Assembly (NCBI GenBank): GCA_964501275.1
Contig: CAZCSP010000006.1
Location: 62,001-126,000, forward strand
Source: 55-13 sp964501275
GTDB lineage: Bacteria > Armatimonadota > Fimbriimonadia > Fimbriimonadales > Fimbriimonadaceae
DNA length: 64,000 nucleotides
Direction: 5' to 3'
Numbering within the stretch: position 1 is the stretch's first letter; each line of letters begins with the position of its first letter. The notes beneath the pieces were generated by a model. That model was not told the origin of the DNA and did no database searches. It was given only the letters and a program-made list of their open reading frames with translations. Below are positions 23,696 through 32,248 of the stretch, in pieces. The position numbers were made by a program, and so were the translations under genes.

Positions 23696-24747
23696 CCTTC
23701 CTCCCTGCTCAGCCGCATCCCCTTCCGCCCATGGATTGCCGACTCCTGGCCGTTGTAGGTGGCGGTCCAAGATACCGGGAGAGTGATGCCTTTGGTAGTG
23801 GCGTACTCGGTGAATTCGCGTTGGACATCGCCAATGATGCCAAGGCTGTTCCGGCCTTTCAAAATCTGGCTCAGCAATTTTCCGCTCGACTCTTCGATCC
23901 AGAGGGTGGAGGTTGAGCCGTCCAGGTTCACGACGACCGACGCGATGCCGTTGGCGGTGCCGTCGTGGCGCACGGTCATGGTCTTCGATTTCCGGCTGAG
24001 CAGGAGGTAGGCCAGGTTTCTTGCCCGTTGCCGCTCCAGGGCTCGCTTCCAGGTCGGCACATGCTCGTCGGCCACGCCTTTGGAATCGATCTCGACCGCC
24101 TTTCCCTTAGATATCTGGTTCGCGTAGCCTAGGCCGTTGTAAGTGGTGACGTCGTAGTAGTCTCCGTTCGCCGAGATGCGGGTTGTCGCTTTGACCGCAT
24201 AGGTTTGGCCGCCCTGTTTTAGCTCCGACTCCAGCAAAAGCGAGATCGATCCGGTCGGCCCAATCCGGTCGATGCCGCTCCACTTGGCCGCCTTTTCAAG
24301 GAGTTCCCGGCCCTTCCGGGCTTCCGTTGCCGTGGCCTTCAGAGGGGGTTCATCTTGCTCGATGTGTCCCTCGGGATTGGATTGAAAGCCGGTGCGGCAG
24401 CCGTCGGAGGCGAAAACGTACAACTTTCCTTTGTAGACCCAGTACCGATCCACACTCCCCCGCCCACTAAGCTCCGCCATCTTCCCGCATGCCCCACCCA
24501 GTTGGACCTCAAACTTGGAAGGCTCCTTCAGAAAGGCGTCTCGATGAACTTTGGAGGCGAAAAGATAGCGATATCCAAAGCGGTCAGCCGAATATGTCGG
24601 CACACCGGGTTCCTCCTTGCCGTTCTGGATCAGGGACACCACATCCACCTTAAAGGTCCCAAACTTGGGCTCGCTTTGGGCAAACAGGGCCGCACAAAAG
24701 ATGAGGACGGCACAGAGGGTGGACGAAAGGCGATTGATGTTGCTCAT
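23689..24747 (-). CDS. Exported protein with YHS-like N-terminal modules
   Basis: 352 residues with a signal peptide (LSSTLCAVLIFCAALFAQ). Residues ~45-130 resemble YHS-type metal-binding modules: RYLFASKVHRDAFLKEPSKFEVQLGGACGKM and WVYKGKLYVFASDGCRTGFQSNPEGHI, each with an aromatic YLF/YVF, a Cys and a DAFxxxPxxF/GFQxNPE end. The rest (~140-350) is unrecognised, beta-rich, and could be an outer-membrane lipoprotein-sorting-like fold. Its leader contains a GAGGA ribosome site and the palindrome at 24779-24798. Divergent from a caspase-like peptidase gene. Confidence 0.6.
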   Translation of the reverse strand: MSNINRLSSTLCAVLIFCAALFAQSEPKFGTFKVDVVSLIQNGKEEPGVPTYSADRFGYRYLFASKVHRDAFLKEPSKFEVQLGGACGKMAELSGRGSVDRYWVYKGKLYVFASDGCRTGFQSNPEGHIEQDEPPLKATATEARKGRELLEKAAKWSGIDRIGPTGSISLLLESELKQGGQTYAVKATTRISANGDYYDVTTYNGLGYANQISKGKAVEIDSKGVADEHVPTWKRALERQRARNLAYLLLSRKSKTMTVRHDGTANGIASVVVNLDGSTSTLWIEESSGKLLSQILKGRNSLGIIGDVQREFTEYATTKGITLPVSWTATYNGQESAIHGRKGMRLSREEGS

Positions 24748-24778
24748 AGAAATCCTCGCGACTTATGTTATCACACAT

Positions 24779-24798
24779 TTAGTTGGTTAACCAACTAA
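24779..24798. promoter_or_regulatory. Perfect 20-base palindrome, probable operator
   Basis: TTAGTTGGTT followed by its exact complement AACCAACTAA is symmetrical over 20 bases. It lies 32 bases upstream of the YHS-like gene start, in the divergent gap before 24911. The size and shape fit a dimeric TetR-type repressor site. No TetR gene is in the window, so the regulator is unknown. Confidence 0.7.
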
Positions 24799-24910
24799 TG
24801 ATGGACCGCCGATCTCCAGATCGGCCCACCCAGCTTGTAATTCTGAAGAATCTCCAAATTACCGCCTACTTGTTGTAGTATCTAACCATTGAAGGACGGC
24901 TAACCTCCCT

Positions 24911-26047
24911 ATGAATCTCCTCCTGCCTCTGCTCCTTGCTCCGGCCGCCAGATTTCTTATCATCGGCGGCGGTCCAAATCCGGCCAATAACCAGGTGGCA
25001 TTGGAGTTCAATGTCCAGTACACGGCGCGAGTGATGCCGGACAAGGCGAGCTATCGAGTCCTTTTTGCCGACGGGAATCCACTGACGGCGAGCGTGCGGT
25101 ACACGCCGGAAGGAAAAACTCCGGGTTCGGGCGACCAGTACCGACTGCCACAGCTTCCCCGCTTGGACGGTGCAACCTCTAAGGCAAATGTCGATCGCGA
25201 AATCAACGCACTTGCAACTGGAGGCAATACGCCGGTATTCCTTTACTTCACGGGCCACGGCAACATCCCCAAACCGCCATCGCCGCGAGTCAGCTACTTT
25301 TCTCTGTGGAACTTTGAGAGCTTCACGGCTATCGACTTCGCTTACCTTCTCAACCGATTTCCTCGCGACGTTCCCATCGCCGCGCTCATGGTTCAATGCC
25401 ACTCGGGTGGCTTTGCCAAGAGCCTTTTCAAGGACGGGGATCCGACTCAGCCACCCCTCGACAACCGGTTTTGCGGCTTCTATGCCAGCGTGGAATCGAG
25501 GAGTTCGACTGGATGTACCACCAGCATCTACATCAAGGACTATCAAGATTTCACGACCTTCTTCCTGGCCGCTCTTTCCGGCAAGAATCGGCAGGGCGAA
25601 GCAGTGACCGGCGCCGACTACGACGGCAACGGAAAGGTGGGGATGAATGAGGCGTTCTGTTGGGCGCTGATCCACGACAACACCATCGACACTCCCGTAT
25701 GCACTTCCGACGAGTTTGTGCGTCGCGTGGTTGCGATGCCTGAAGAGGAGGTGTTTGCCACTCCCTACTCAGAGGTGCTGAAGATGGCGACCCCTGCCCA
25801 GCGAGCGGCCTTGGAGGCGCTTTCCGCCTCGGTGAACCTTAAGGGAGAAGACCGGCTGGCCGTTGCCCTGCAGAGATTCCCGAGTTTGGAGCCGACCTCC
25901 TCCTATGAGCAGATTAGGGGGTTCAAGTTTGTTAGGTTGGCCAAAACCGTCGTATTGGGTTCCCGGATGGCGACCCACCCCAGCACGGCCCTCCGCCGCC
26001 GATACGAGATATTGCTCCAGGATGAGGCGGCGAATCCGCTTCGATAA
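24911..26047 (+). CDS. Exported caspase/legumain-like (clan CD) peptidase with EF-hand loop
   Basis: 378 residues with a short hydrophobic N-terminus (MNLLLPLLLAPAARFLII) that looks like a signal peptide. A clan CD catalytic pair is visible: His116 in VFLYFTGHGNI and Cys163 in AALMVQCHSGGFA, each after a hydrophobic strand as in legumain (C13), caspases and gingipains. At 236-247 DYDGNGKVGMNE is a canonical EF-hand calcium loop. Residues 20-30 (GGGPNPANNQVALE) resemble the C13-like 'GGGP...NQ' opening of related bacterial proteins. Probably a calcium-responsive secreted cysteine peptidase; substrates unknown. Divergent from the YHS-like gene. Confidence 0.75.
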   Translation: MNLLLPLLLAPAARFLIIGGGPNPANNQVALEFNVQYTARVMPDKASYRVLFADGNPLTASVRYTPEGKTPGSGDQYRLPQLPRLDGATSKANVDREINALATGGNTPVFLYFTGHGNIPKPPSPRVSYFSLWNFESFTAIDFAYLLNRFPRDVPIAALMVQCHSGGFAKSLFKDGDPTQPPLDNRFCGFYASVESRSSTGCTTSIYIKDYQDFTTFFLAALSGKNRQGEAVTGADYDGNGKVGMNEAFCWALIHDNTIDTPVCTSDEFVRRVVAMPEEEVFATPYSEVLKMATPAQRAALEALSASVNLKGEDRLAVALQRFPSLEPTSSYEQIRGFKFVRLAKTVVLGSRMATHPSTALRRRYEILLQDEAANPLR

Positions 26048-26051
26048 CCGC

Positions 26052-26903
26052 TTATAGCTTGATCTCTTCCACCGTCAGAGCCTCGATCTTTGTTCCTGGG
26101 TAGGCCCGGATCGTCCGGCCTTTCAGCGTTCGCGAAACCTTGTCTCCCAGGCCGCCGACCAGGTTGGCCAACTCCATCACCGCTCCAAGACTCAGCGTGA
26201 GATCGCCTTTGGCGACGCCGGATAGGTCGCCTTTTTGCAGGCGTTGGATGGTGGTCGCCAGTTGTCCCACACTTGTTTCGCCACCGTCCAGCATCCGCTT
26301 GGTATCGGCCAGCCCCATCTGGCCGGCGATCCGGTCCAAGGCCATCTTTGTGTCGGGCGTGGTCAGGTCGGGGCTCTTACCGTCGAAGAGTTCGGTCAGC
26401 TTCTCCGCGAGTTGCCGGTTCAGTTCGTCTTGCAGCAACTCGTCCACCTTTGCCTCGTTGGCGGCCGGCTTGCCGGTGTTCTCTCGGGTGAAGGCATGGG
26501 CCTCGCCGGGGTCTTCCGCATCCACCGCCAGCGGAGCGTCGCCCTTCTCCAGTTTCAGCGCCTTGATCTTCACTTCCAGTCGCGCAGGCTGGTTCATCAA
26601 GCCGGAAAGCGAGCCCTCGCTACGCGACGAGGTGACCTCGCCCTCTGCCAAGGTCCCTTTGGGAATCGCTACGCGTCCATCCACTATCACATCCTCGGCG
26701 ACCAAGAGCGGCACAAACTCGCCCGGCCTCGCCTCGCCCGCATTGAGCTGTTTGGCGAGAACCAGCGGAATGTGCGTTCCTTTTGGGACGACGATTGGGG
26801 GAGCAGGAATGGTCGCCATTTCCGGCGACTTGGCGCACCCCCCTATCAACCCAACCAGAAGCAGGAAAAGAACCCATCTCATATTGATCATCATAGCGTT
26901 CAT
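26052..26903 (-). CDS. Lipoprotein of unknown function
   Basis: 283 residues. The lipobox LIGGC (after MRWVLFLLLVG) predicts lipid anchoring. Residues ~38-135 (VPKGTHIPLVLAKQLNAGEARPGEFVPLLVAEDVIVDGRVAIPKGTLAEGEV) recall conjugation- and type-IV-secretion-type 'VPxGTxIxVxL' beta-barrel domains. The C-terminal part is helical (ELLQDELNRQLAEKLTELF) and ends in RTIRAYPGTKIEAL. The ATG at 26903 has GGAGAG just upstream. It is convergent with the peptidase gene, with only four bases between the stops. Confidence 0.6.
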   Translation of the reverse strand: MNAMMINMRWVLFLLLVGLIGGCAKSPEMATIPAPPIVVPKGTHIPLVLAKQLNAGEARPGEFVPLLVAEDVIVDGRVAIPKGTLAEGEVTSSRSEGSLSGLMNQPARLEVKIKALKLEKGDAPLAVDAEDPGEAHAFTRENTGKPAANEAKVDELLQDELNRQLAEKLTELFDGKSPDLTTPDTKMALDRIAGQMGLADTKRMLDGGETSVGQLATTIQRLQKGDLSGVAKGDLTLSLGAVMELANLVGGLGDKVSRTLKGRTIRAYPGTKIEALTVEEIKL

Positions 26904-26915
26904 TTGCTCTCCAAG

Positions 26916-27581
26916 CTAAGCGCTCTGCTCAACTCGCTCCTCCTCCGGCATCGGCCCCTCATAAATAATCCGACGAGCCTCCCTCATTCGAACGTCGGCG
27001 AGAGTCTCCAGGCATTTGGTGGACACTCTTTGCCAGCGGGCTTTCTGATGCCGATCCGTTCGGCGTTGGAGAGACTCCAGGTAAGGGACCGCCTCCACGC
27101 CGCCAATCGCCCGAACGGCGATCAGGCAGGCCTCCACCAACTCTATCGGCCGCTTGTCGTCGAGGAGTCGGTAGAGATAGCCGCGATGGGCCGGTTCCAG
27201 TTCGTTTTCGCCGCTCAGCCACACTCCCAAGATGTCGGGGAGGGCAGATTCGGCGAGCTTGCGAATCTCCTCATCCCCGTTGTGGGCGGCCTCCAGGAGA
27301 TCGCCGAGGATGCGCGGGTCCTTCCGGGCGGCGATCTCGGCGACGAGGCTCTTGTGCCGTTGCGAATAGAAGCCAGCCAGTATGATCGAGACGGACAAGA
27401 GGGGCAGGAGGCTGGTCAAGTCGGAGCTTCCTTTGCCCGTAATAATCAGCCTGACGATAAAGATCGCCAAGATCGCGCCCATCGCGGGCAGCAACGCCCG
27501 ATTGACCAGCCGCCGGGAATGCTCGCGCTTCGCCGTCTCTTCCCGCAGCTCCTCAAACAGCTTCTCGATGTCCCCACTCAT
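26916..27581 (-). CDS. Membrane protein with HEAT-like C-terminal region
   Basis: 221 residues from the ATG at 27581 (MSGDIEKLFEELREETAKREHSRR), preceded by an AAGGAAG ribosome site. A longer frame would extend upstream without support. Two transmembrane helices (LLPAMGAILAIFIVRLI and LLPLLSVSIILAGFY, ~38-85) sit between a cytoplasmic coiled N-terminus and a helical C-terminal half with HEAT-like pairs (RILGDLLEAAHNGDEEIRKLAESALP; PIELVEACLIAVRAIGGVEAVPYLESL). Possibly a scaffold. It lies upstream of the lipoprotein gene by 12 bases, so they probably form a transcript. Confidence 0.55.
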   Translation of the reverse strand: MSGDIEKLFEELREETAKREHSRRLVNRALLPAMGAILAIFIVRLIITGKGSSDLTSLLPLLSVSIILAGFYSQRHKSLVAEIAARKDPRILGDLLEAAHNGDEEIRKLAESALPDILGVWLSGENELEPAHRGYLYRLLDDKRPIELVEACLIAVRAIGGVEAVPYLESLQRRTDRHQKARWQRVSTKCLETLADVRMREARRIIYEGPMPEEERVEQSA

Positions 27582-27636
27582 CTGCTTCCTTTCAGCATAG
27601 AGAGGGTTTGCGGGCGGGACAAGCCACTCGGGACGT

Positions 27637-27666
27637 TTGGCGAACCTGGACCTAGGACCGTATACT
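27637..27666 (+). promoter_or_regulatory. Sigma-70-like promoter, probably leaderless
   Basis: TTGGCG (27637-27642), an 18-base spacer and TATACT (27661-27666). The ATG of the next gene begins eight bases after the hexamer ends, so transcription should start at or next to the start codon, leaving no room for a ribosome binding site. Confidence 0.55.
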
Positions 27667-27673
27667 TCACCCA

Positions 27674-28201
27674 ATGATCCGCGCCTTCCTTATCTCCGCC
27701 GTCTTCCTCCTCGCCGCCCTCGCCAATGCTCAGACTAGCGACGGCGCGGCCTCGAAGATCTCCAAGACCGAATTGGCCAAGGTTCGCAAGTCAAAGTACC
27801 GAGTGCTGGTGCCGACCTATGTCCCGGCGGGCTTTGTGGTGAAAGAGGCGAAGCTGGTAGTGGACAAGGAACCCGCGCTCACCGACTGGAGGGTGCGCTA
27901 CCACAATCCCAAGACGCAAGCGGAGTTCACCGTTCAAATGGCCTCGGACGGCTTGGGCGACATCATCTTCTCCACCCCCGACGGCGACGTAATCGAGCCT
28001 GGCAAGTCGGTGTACGGCAAGTCTCCCGTGTTCGGGAAGTTCGAAATCATGTCTGCGCAGAAGGGCAAGTACAAAACCGCCGGTTGCAACTGGATGGAAG
28101 TCGCCCAAAAAACCTTCCCCTACTTCGCGATGGTCTACTCAGAAGGGATGGATGCCGCGACCATCAAGCGGATTGTGGAGAGTTTGAGGTGGTTGAAGTA
28201 G
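27674..28201 (+). CDS. Exported hypothetical protein
   Basis: 175 residues with a clear signal peptide (MIRAFLISAVFLLAALANAQ). The mature part has KYRVLVPTYVPAGFVVKEAKLV, WRVRYHNPKTQAEFTVQMASDGLGD and a closing DAATIKRIVESLRWLK. This resembles DUF4367-type domains found in anti-sigma factors and lipoproteins (PTYLPEGF...). No catalytic motif is seen. Its 3' end overlaps the convergent HEAT protein gene by 38 bases. Confidence 0.65.
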   Translation: MIRAFLISAVFLLAALANAQTSDGAASKISKTELAKVRKSKYRVLVPTYVPAGFVVKEAKLVVDKEPALTDWRVRYHNPKTQAEFTVQMASDGLGDIIFSTPDGDVIEPGKSVYGKSPVFGKFEIMSAQKGKYKTAGCNWMEVAQKTFPYFAMVYSEGMDAATIKRIVESLRWLK

Positions 28202-30179
28202 GTTCACCCCTTTTCTCTATCTCCTCAATTGCCTTTTTAGCATCGTTGGCCAGCCGATCCAAGTCGCTTGCCGCAGCCTTATAGAGGGCGGGTAATGCTC
28301 GTCGGTCCCCAATCTTTCCAAGGGCACGGGCTGCCGCCGCCGAGTCGGGCCATTCATACTCCAAATCCTTGATAAGGAGAGGCACGATTCGGTCGTCGCA
28401 AAAAGATCCCAACGCTTCCAATACCATCCAACGTCCTTCAAACCGCTTCTCAGCTTTCTTTAAAAGCGGTTCGAGAGCGCGCTTGTCCCCGATCATCCCG
28501 AGGGCGGCGGCGGCACGAGTATGCACGTACATTGCCTTTTCATCGAACATCGCCTCAATGAGAATATCCACCGCCTCGGTTGCCTTGAGTTTGCCAAGGG
28601 CGTCGGCGGAGGCAGTTCGCACCGTATCCCTACCACTCTTGAGCATTTCGATCAGCGGCTTGATAGCCCGCGCATCACCCAGTTCGCCTAGCGATTCAAT
28701 TGCCGACCTATCCAGTTTTACATCGTTAAGATAAGGAAGGATTGCATCGACTGCCGCCTTGTCTCCTGTCCCTCTTAAGGCCCGGATGTAGTAGGCAAGC
28801 TTCTCATGGGGCGCTTTCCTCATCTCATCCAATAGAGCGGATAAAGCTGGCTTTCCAATCTGAGCCAAAGCCTCTGACGCATACGAGGGAAGCAACTCGG
28901 TGCTTGCATTGATTGCCTCGATCAAATACGGGATGGCGTTCGTCGACTTTAACAAACCGAGCACAGTGGCTGCATCGGAGGCCACGTACCTCTCCTTGGA
29001 AGTTAGCAAGCTGATCAGGACGCCCTCGGCTTCCTTCATCTGTAGGGTCTTTACCCCTTCAATAGCATAGCGGCATAGACGTTCATCCAGAAGCAAGACA
29101 AGCAGGTGTCCCTTCGCCTTCTCCCTATCGACCTGGACCAAGGCTTGCACGGCTGCCCGGGCTATACCTATGTCGTCCTCCTTAGTCATCCTTAAAATCT
29201 CCTCAAAGGACGTTTGAATTTGGTTTGCGGCTGCTGCCCGAGTAGCCGCTGCTCGTACTCCCTTATCCTCGTCCGCAAGTCCTCTCAAAATCGCGGGGGC
29301 AGCGTCTGGTGTTTTGAGTTCGCACAAAGCGCTAAAAGCCATCATGCGGGTGAACGGACCGGCATCTTGGGTAGCCGCCAAGATAGTGGGAATAGCGCGT
29401 TGGTCGCCAATGTGCTTGAGCGTATGGATGCAATATCCTCTGACTGAGTCTCTTGCATGTCGTCGCGACGCCTGGATCAGATAGGGATAAGCCTTATCTT
29501 TCAGTTCCCTTAAAACCCATACACCGGGCGTGTCTCCATAGCTCTCGATATCGTCGTCGATTTTATCGATGATCGCCGGTATGACACGCGGATCGTTGAA
29601 CTTAGCCGCGGCTTCCATATTGACATGCAAGTTCCAATGGCTGGATCGCTTGATCTCCCGCAACAACCCTTCCACGGCACCTCGATCGCCGATCTCCCCA
29701 AGAGTTCTCGAAATCGAGAACCGCACACTATCAGACACCTCCTCTTCGGATTTGTCCAATAGCTGAACAAGATGAGGAACGGCGGATTTTCCCAGATCGA
29801 TAAGCGGCTTGATTCGATCCACTTTGTCCAGTGGTTCTCCGTGGTATCCAAAGTCCTTGTATCTCAATAGAGAGGCCAGAGCCCAAACTGCCTCTTTTCT
29901 TATTGCGGGATCACTGTCCGCGAAAGCTTTGACAAGAGCAGAGACAGCGCTTTCATCGTCGATCAGTCGCAAGGCGATTGCGGCTCTTGTCCTGACTTGG
30001 GGCGTTCCTGATGCCAACAGGTCAATGAGATTAGGCAGATGGACGGCTTTAGAGGCCACCAACGCCTTCTGTGCCTCCGTCCAATCGGAGCTTTGGAGAA
30101 GCCGCAGGGTCTCATTGGTCTGAGAAAGCCCCATCGCAGATACGGCAACGAAAACCAGCCAACACCAAATCCTCATCAT
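28164..30179 (-). CDS. Exported HEAT-repeat protein
   Basis: 671 residues: a signal peptide (MMRIWCWLVFVAVSAMGLSQ) followed by at least fifteen HEAT/PBS-lyase-type helical pairs to the end (for example VRTRAAIALRLIDDESAVSALVKAFADSDPAIRKEAVWALASL; DALGKLKATEAVDILIEAMFD; AAAALGMIGDKRALEPLLKKAE). This is a superhelical binding scaffold, probably periplasmic, partner unknown. One of two large exported HEAT proteins here (the other at 9757-12072). It is AT-richer and uses rarer codons than its neighbours, which could reflect transfer or weak selection. Confidence 0.85.
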   Translation of the reverse strand: MMRIWCWLVFVAVSAMGLSQTNETLRLLQSSDWTEAQKALVASKAVHLPNLIDLLASGTPQVRTRAAIALRLIDDESAVSALVKAFADSDPAIRKEAVWALASLLRYKDFGYHGEPLDKVDRIKPLIDLGKSAVPHLVQLLDKSEEEVSDSVRFSISRTLGEIGDRGAVEGLLREIKRSSHWNLHVNMEAAAKFNDPRVIPAIIDKIDDDIESYGDTPGVWVLRELKDKAYPYLIQASRRHARDSVRGYCIHTLKHIGDQRAIPTILAATQDAGPFTRMMAFSALCELKTPDAAPAILRGLADEDKGVRAAATRAAAANQIQTSFEEILRMTKEDDIGIARAAVQALVQVDREKAKGHLLVLLLDERLCRYAIEGVKTLQMKEAEGVLISLLTSKERYVASDAATVLGLLKSTNAIPYLIEAINASTELLPSYASEALAQIGKPALSALLDEMRKAPHEKLAYYIRALRGTGDKAAVDAILPYLNDVKLDRSAIESLGELGDARAIKPLIEMLKSGRDTVRTASADALGKLKATEAVDILIEAMFDEKAMYVHTRAAAALGMIGDKRALEPLLKKAEKRFEGRWMVLEALGSFCDDRIVPLLIKDLEYEWPDSAAAARALGKIGDRRALPALYKAAASDLDRLANDAKKAIEEIEKRGEPTSTTSNSPQSA

Positions 30180-30208
30180 GGTTTATGACGCTTCAGCATT
30201 GGCAATGG

Positions 30209-30955
30209 CTACAAAGCGGCTTTGGGGTCGAGGAGCAGCAACGTTCCGATCCGTTCGTAGCCCAGGGTCTCATACAGCAGCGTTCCGGTTTGACTGGCGA
30301 GGAGAATGCTTTGTTGGCAGCCGTGTCGCTGGTCGTCCTGGAGCATCGCCGCCATGAGTGAACGACCGATTCCCTGCCTTCGATAGTCGGGGTTGACGTA
30401 CATATTGGAGACCCAGGTGGATTCGGGGGAGGTGCGGATGCTTCGGACCCAACCCACTGGCTTCTCGCCTTCCCAGGCCGCGAACAGGCGGAGTTGGGCG
30501 TCGCCGTCGTGGACGTCTTTGGGCAGAATCTGCTTGGTCCGGGCGGCTTTGGCGACCTTCGCCGCGTCCTCAGCATCGACCACCCGATGGATTGGAAAGG
30601 GGCCGGGGAGGTCGGGCAGGTTGGCTAGCGGTCGCACCATCATCGGCTCCCGCCTCAACAGCCTGCAACCAAGCCCCTTGTAGTCCTGAAGGATCGGTTC
30701 TTCAGGGGTATCGACCGCGTGCAGGACGCACAGGAAAAGCCGATCTCCTTGCAAGCCTCGCAGGTATGCCAGAGTTTTCTCGGCATCCAGATAGGTGGTC
30801 ACGACCTCCGACGCCCGCCGATCCCCTTTCTTGCGCGGACCATCTTTCATCTGCCAAAAGTCGCCCGACCGATGGACCTCGTAGGGGTGGGTGAAGCTTC
30901 GGGTGTAGCCGAACCCGGAGCAGAAAGCGTCGATTCCTTGCTCCAGGCTGACCAT
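30209..30955 (-). CDS. GNAT-family N-acetyltransferase
   Basis: 248 residues from the ATG at 30955 (MVSLEQGIDAFCSGFGY); an upstream in-frame start at 30985 adds ten basic residues. The C-terminal half is the acetyltransferase: LFAAWEGEKPVGWVRSIRTSP, VSNMYVNPDYRRQGIGRSLMAAML (acetyl-CoA loop RRQGIG) and LLASQTGTLLYETLGYERIG. The N-terminal ~120 residues look like a second, degenerate GNAT unit. Substrate unknown. It sits four bases after the OsmC stop on the same strand. Confidence 0.88.
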   Translation of the reverse strand: MVSLEQGIDAFCSGFGYTRSFTHPYEVHRSGDFWQMKDGPRKKGDRRASEVVTTYLDAEKTLAYLRGLQGDRLFLCVLHAVDTPEEPILQDYKGLGCRLLRREPMMVRPLANLPDLPGPFPIHRVVDAEDAAKVAKAARTKQILPKDVHDGDAQLRLFAAWEGEKPVGWVRSIRTSPESTWVSNMYVNPDYRRQGIGRSLMAAMLQDDQRHGCQQSILLASQTGTLLYETLGYERIGTLLLLDPKAAL

Positions 30956-30959
30956 CGCG

Positions 30960-31415
30960 CTACGCCTTCGAGATGTCCGGCTCAACCACCACTTCTACTT
31001 TGCCCCGAATCGCGTTGGTGATGATGCAGTAGTTGTCGGCCTTGTGCGACATGTCCTCGATCTTCTTCATCTGGTCGTCGGTGGCGTCCCCACTGGCGAC
31101 AATCGTAGGGCGAATGGTGATCTTCTTGTAGCTGAACATCGCACCCGCCTGCTCGACCTCGCCCACCGCCTTCACGTCGATACTCGCCACCGGCAGCTTC
31201 TGGTTCGTGGCGATGATGCCGAAGGTGATGGTGTAGCAGGCCGCGACCGCGCTGGCCAAAAGCTCTTCGGGGTTTGTCCCGTCGCCAGGGCCTTGGAACT
31301 CTTCGGGAACGCTCAACTTGTTGGAGACGTTCGATCGGTCGGCAGTGACAGAACCCGAGCCGTCGCGCCCACCTTGCCACTGGACGGTCACGGGATATTC
31401 ATGGATATTGGCCAT
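30960..31415 (-). CDS. OsmC/Ohr-family peroxide reductase
   Basis: 151 residues. A thiol-dependent peroxidase fold: NPEELLASAVAACYTITF with Cys60 and Glu51, and a second cysteine Cys130 in MSHKADNYCIITNAIRGKVEV. Both redox cysteines and the conserved glutamate are present, as in OsmC. It reduces organic hydroperoxides in the cytoplasm. A TAAACT hexamer lies six bases before the ATG, suggesting leaderless transcription. It is followed closely by the acetyltransferase. Confidence 0.93.
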   Translation of the reverse strand: MANIHEYPVTVQWQGGRDGSGSVTADRSNVSNKLSVPEEFQGPGDGTNPEELLASAVAACYTITFGIIATNQKLPVASIDVKAVGEVEQAGAMFSYKKITIRPTIVASGDATDDQMKKIEDMSHKADNYCIITNAIRGKVEVVVEPDISKA

Positions 31416-31417
31416 GG

Positions 31418-32002
31418 CTACAGTTTACTGGGCGCGAAGAACCCTCGTTCCCGCCCCTCATCCAATCGGGCCTTGATCTCGGCCCAGAGTTCCGGGAGCA
31501 CTTCGCCCATAAACGCGTTGCGACTCACCACCGTTTCATAGGTCACCCCATGCTCCCTCCAGCTATGTCCCTGGTGACTCAGGTTCGCCAGGATAGGTTG
31601 CGCCCGATCCAATGCCGCCGCGAATCGACTGTCCGCCGTCTCTTGGGCTTCGAACTCGTCCCACAATTCTCGCATTTCCTGGCCCACGGGATTACCCAAC
31701 ATTCCAAATATCCTCTCAGCCGCCGCCAACTCAAGCGTTCGTTTTGCCGCGCGGGCCGCGTCGTCGTAAACCAGAACATCCCCGGCGTCGATCTCCACCA
31801 CATCGTGGACCGCCAGCATCCGCAAGACTCGTCCTAAATCCACAGGATAGGCGGCATGAGGAGCGAGCGCCATGGCCATGATGCAAAGGTGCCAGGAGTG
31901 CTCCGCCGAGTTCTCCAGCCGGTCCCCGTAGATGACCCTGGTTTTCCGAAGGATCAGCTTGAGGCGATCTACCTCCTGGATAAACGCGATTGCCTGTTGC
32001 AT
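31418..32002 (-). CDS. HD-domain phosphohydrolase (YfbR-like)
   Basis: 194 residues from the ATG at 32002; a TTG nine bases earlier is possible. Metal ligands of the HD superfamily: His in ENSAEHSWHL, His-Asp in LAVHDVVEIDAGD with the downstream Glu, and Asp in FAAALDRAQPIL. Relatives include 5'-deoxynucleotidases (YfbR) and YGK1-type proteins. The stop is two bases before the OsmC start, yet the hexamer before OsmC argues for its own promoter. TAGAAT sits nine bases before this ATG. Confidence 0.9.
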   Translation of the reverse strand: MQQAIAFIQEVDRLKLILRKTRVIYGDRLENSAEHSWHLCIMAMALAPHAAYPVDLGRVLRMLAVHDVVEIDAGDVLVYDDAARAAKRTLELAAAERIFGMLGNPVGQEMRELWDEFEAQETADSRFAAALDRAQPILANLSHQGHSWREHGVTYETVVSRNAFMGEVLPELWAEIKARLDEGRERGFFAPSKL

Positions 32003-32045
32003 CGACCGCAAATTCTACTTGGAGAGGGCATTGTTTGTAGGATTC

Positions 32046-32184
32046 GCGGTCCGAGCCCCCTTGAGAGGGTTGGGGGTGCGGCCAGGCTCCCCATATGTAT
32101 CCAGAAGATCAGACCAAGGTAGATCAACGATACAAATGGAGAACTATTCGCCACCCCCAACCCCCTCAAGGGGGCTCGGACCGC
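32046..32184. repeat. 33-base inverted repeat between divergent genes
   Basis: The arms 32046-32078 and 32152-32184 are inverted copies with one mismatch in 33 bases, both carrying GGTCCGAGCCCCCTTGAG and GTTGGGGGTG. The 73-base centre is not repeated. It lies between the starts of the HD and LCP genes, so it is not a terminator for either. Confidence 0.9.
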
Positions 32185-32248
32185 AACCCCATCCCCAACA
32201 GTCCCGCCCAGGCACCACAAAAGCCGTATAATCGTTGATTAGATTCGG

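Noticed and set aside
26235..27677. 480-codon plus-strand open frame across the lipoprotein and HEAT-like membrane genes
   Set aside because: Both minus-strand genes have signal or membrane segments and ribosome sites. The plus-strand product has no recognisable domain.
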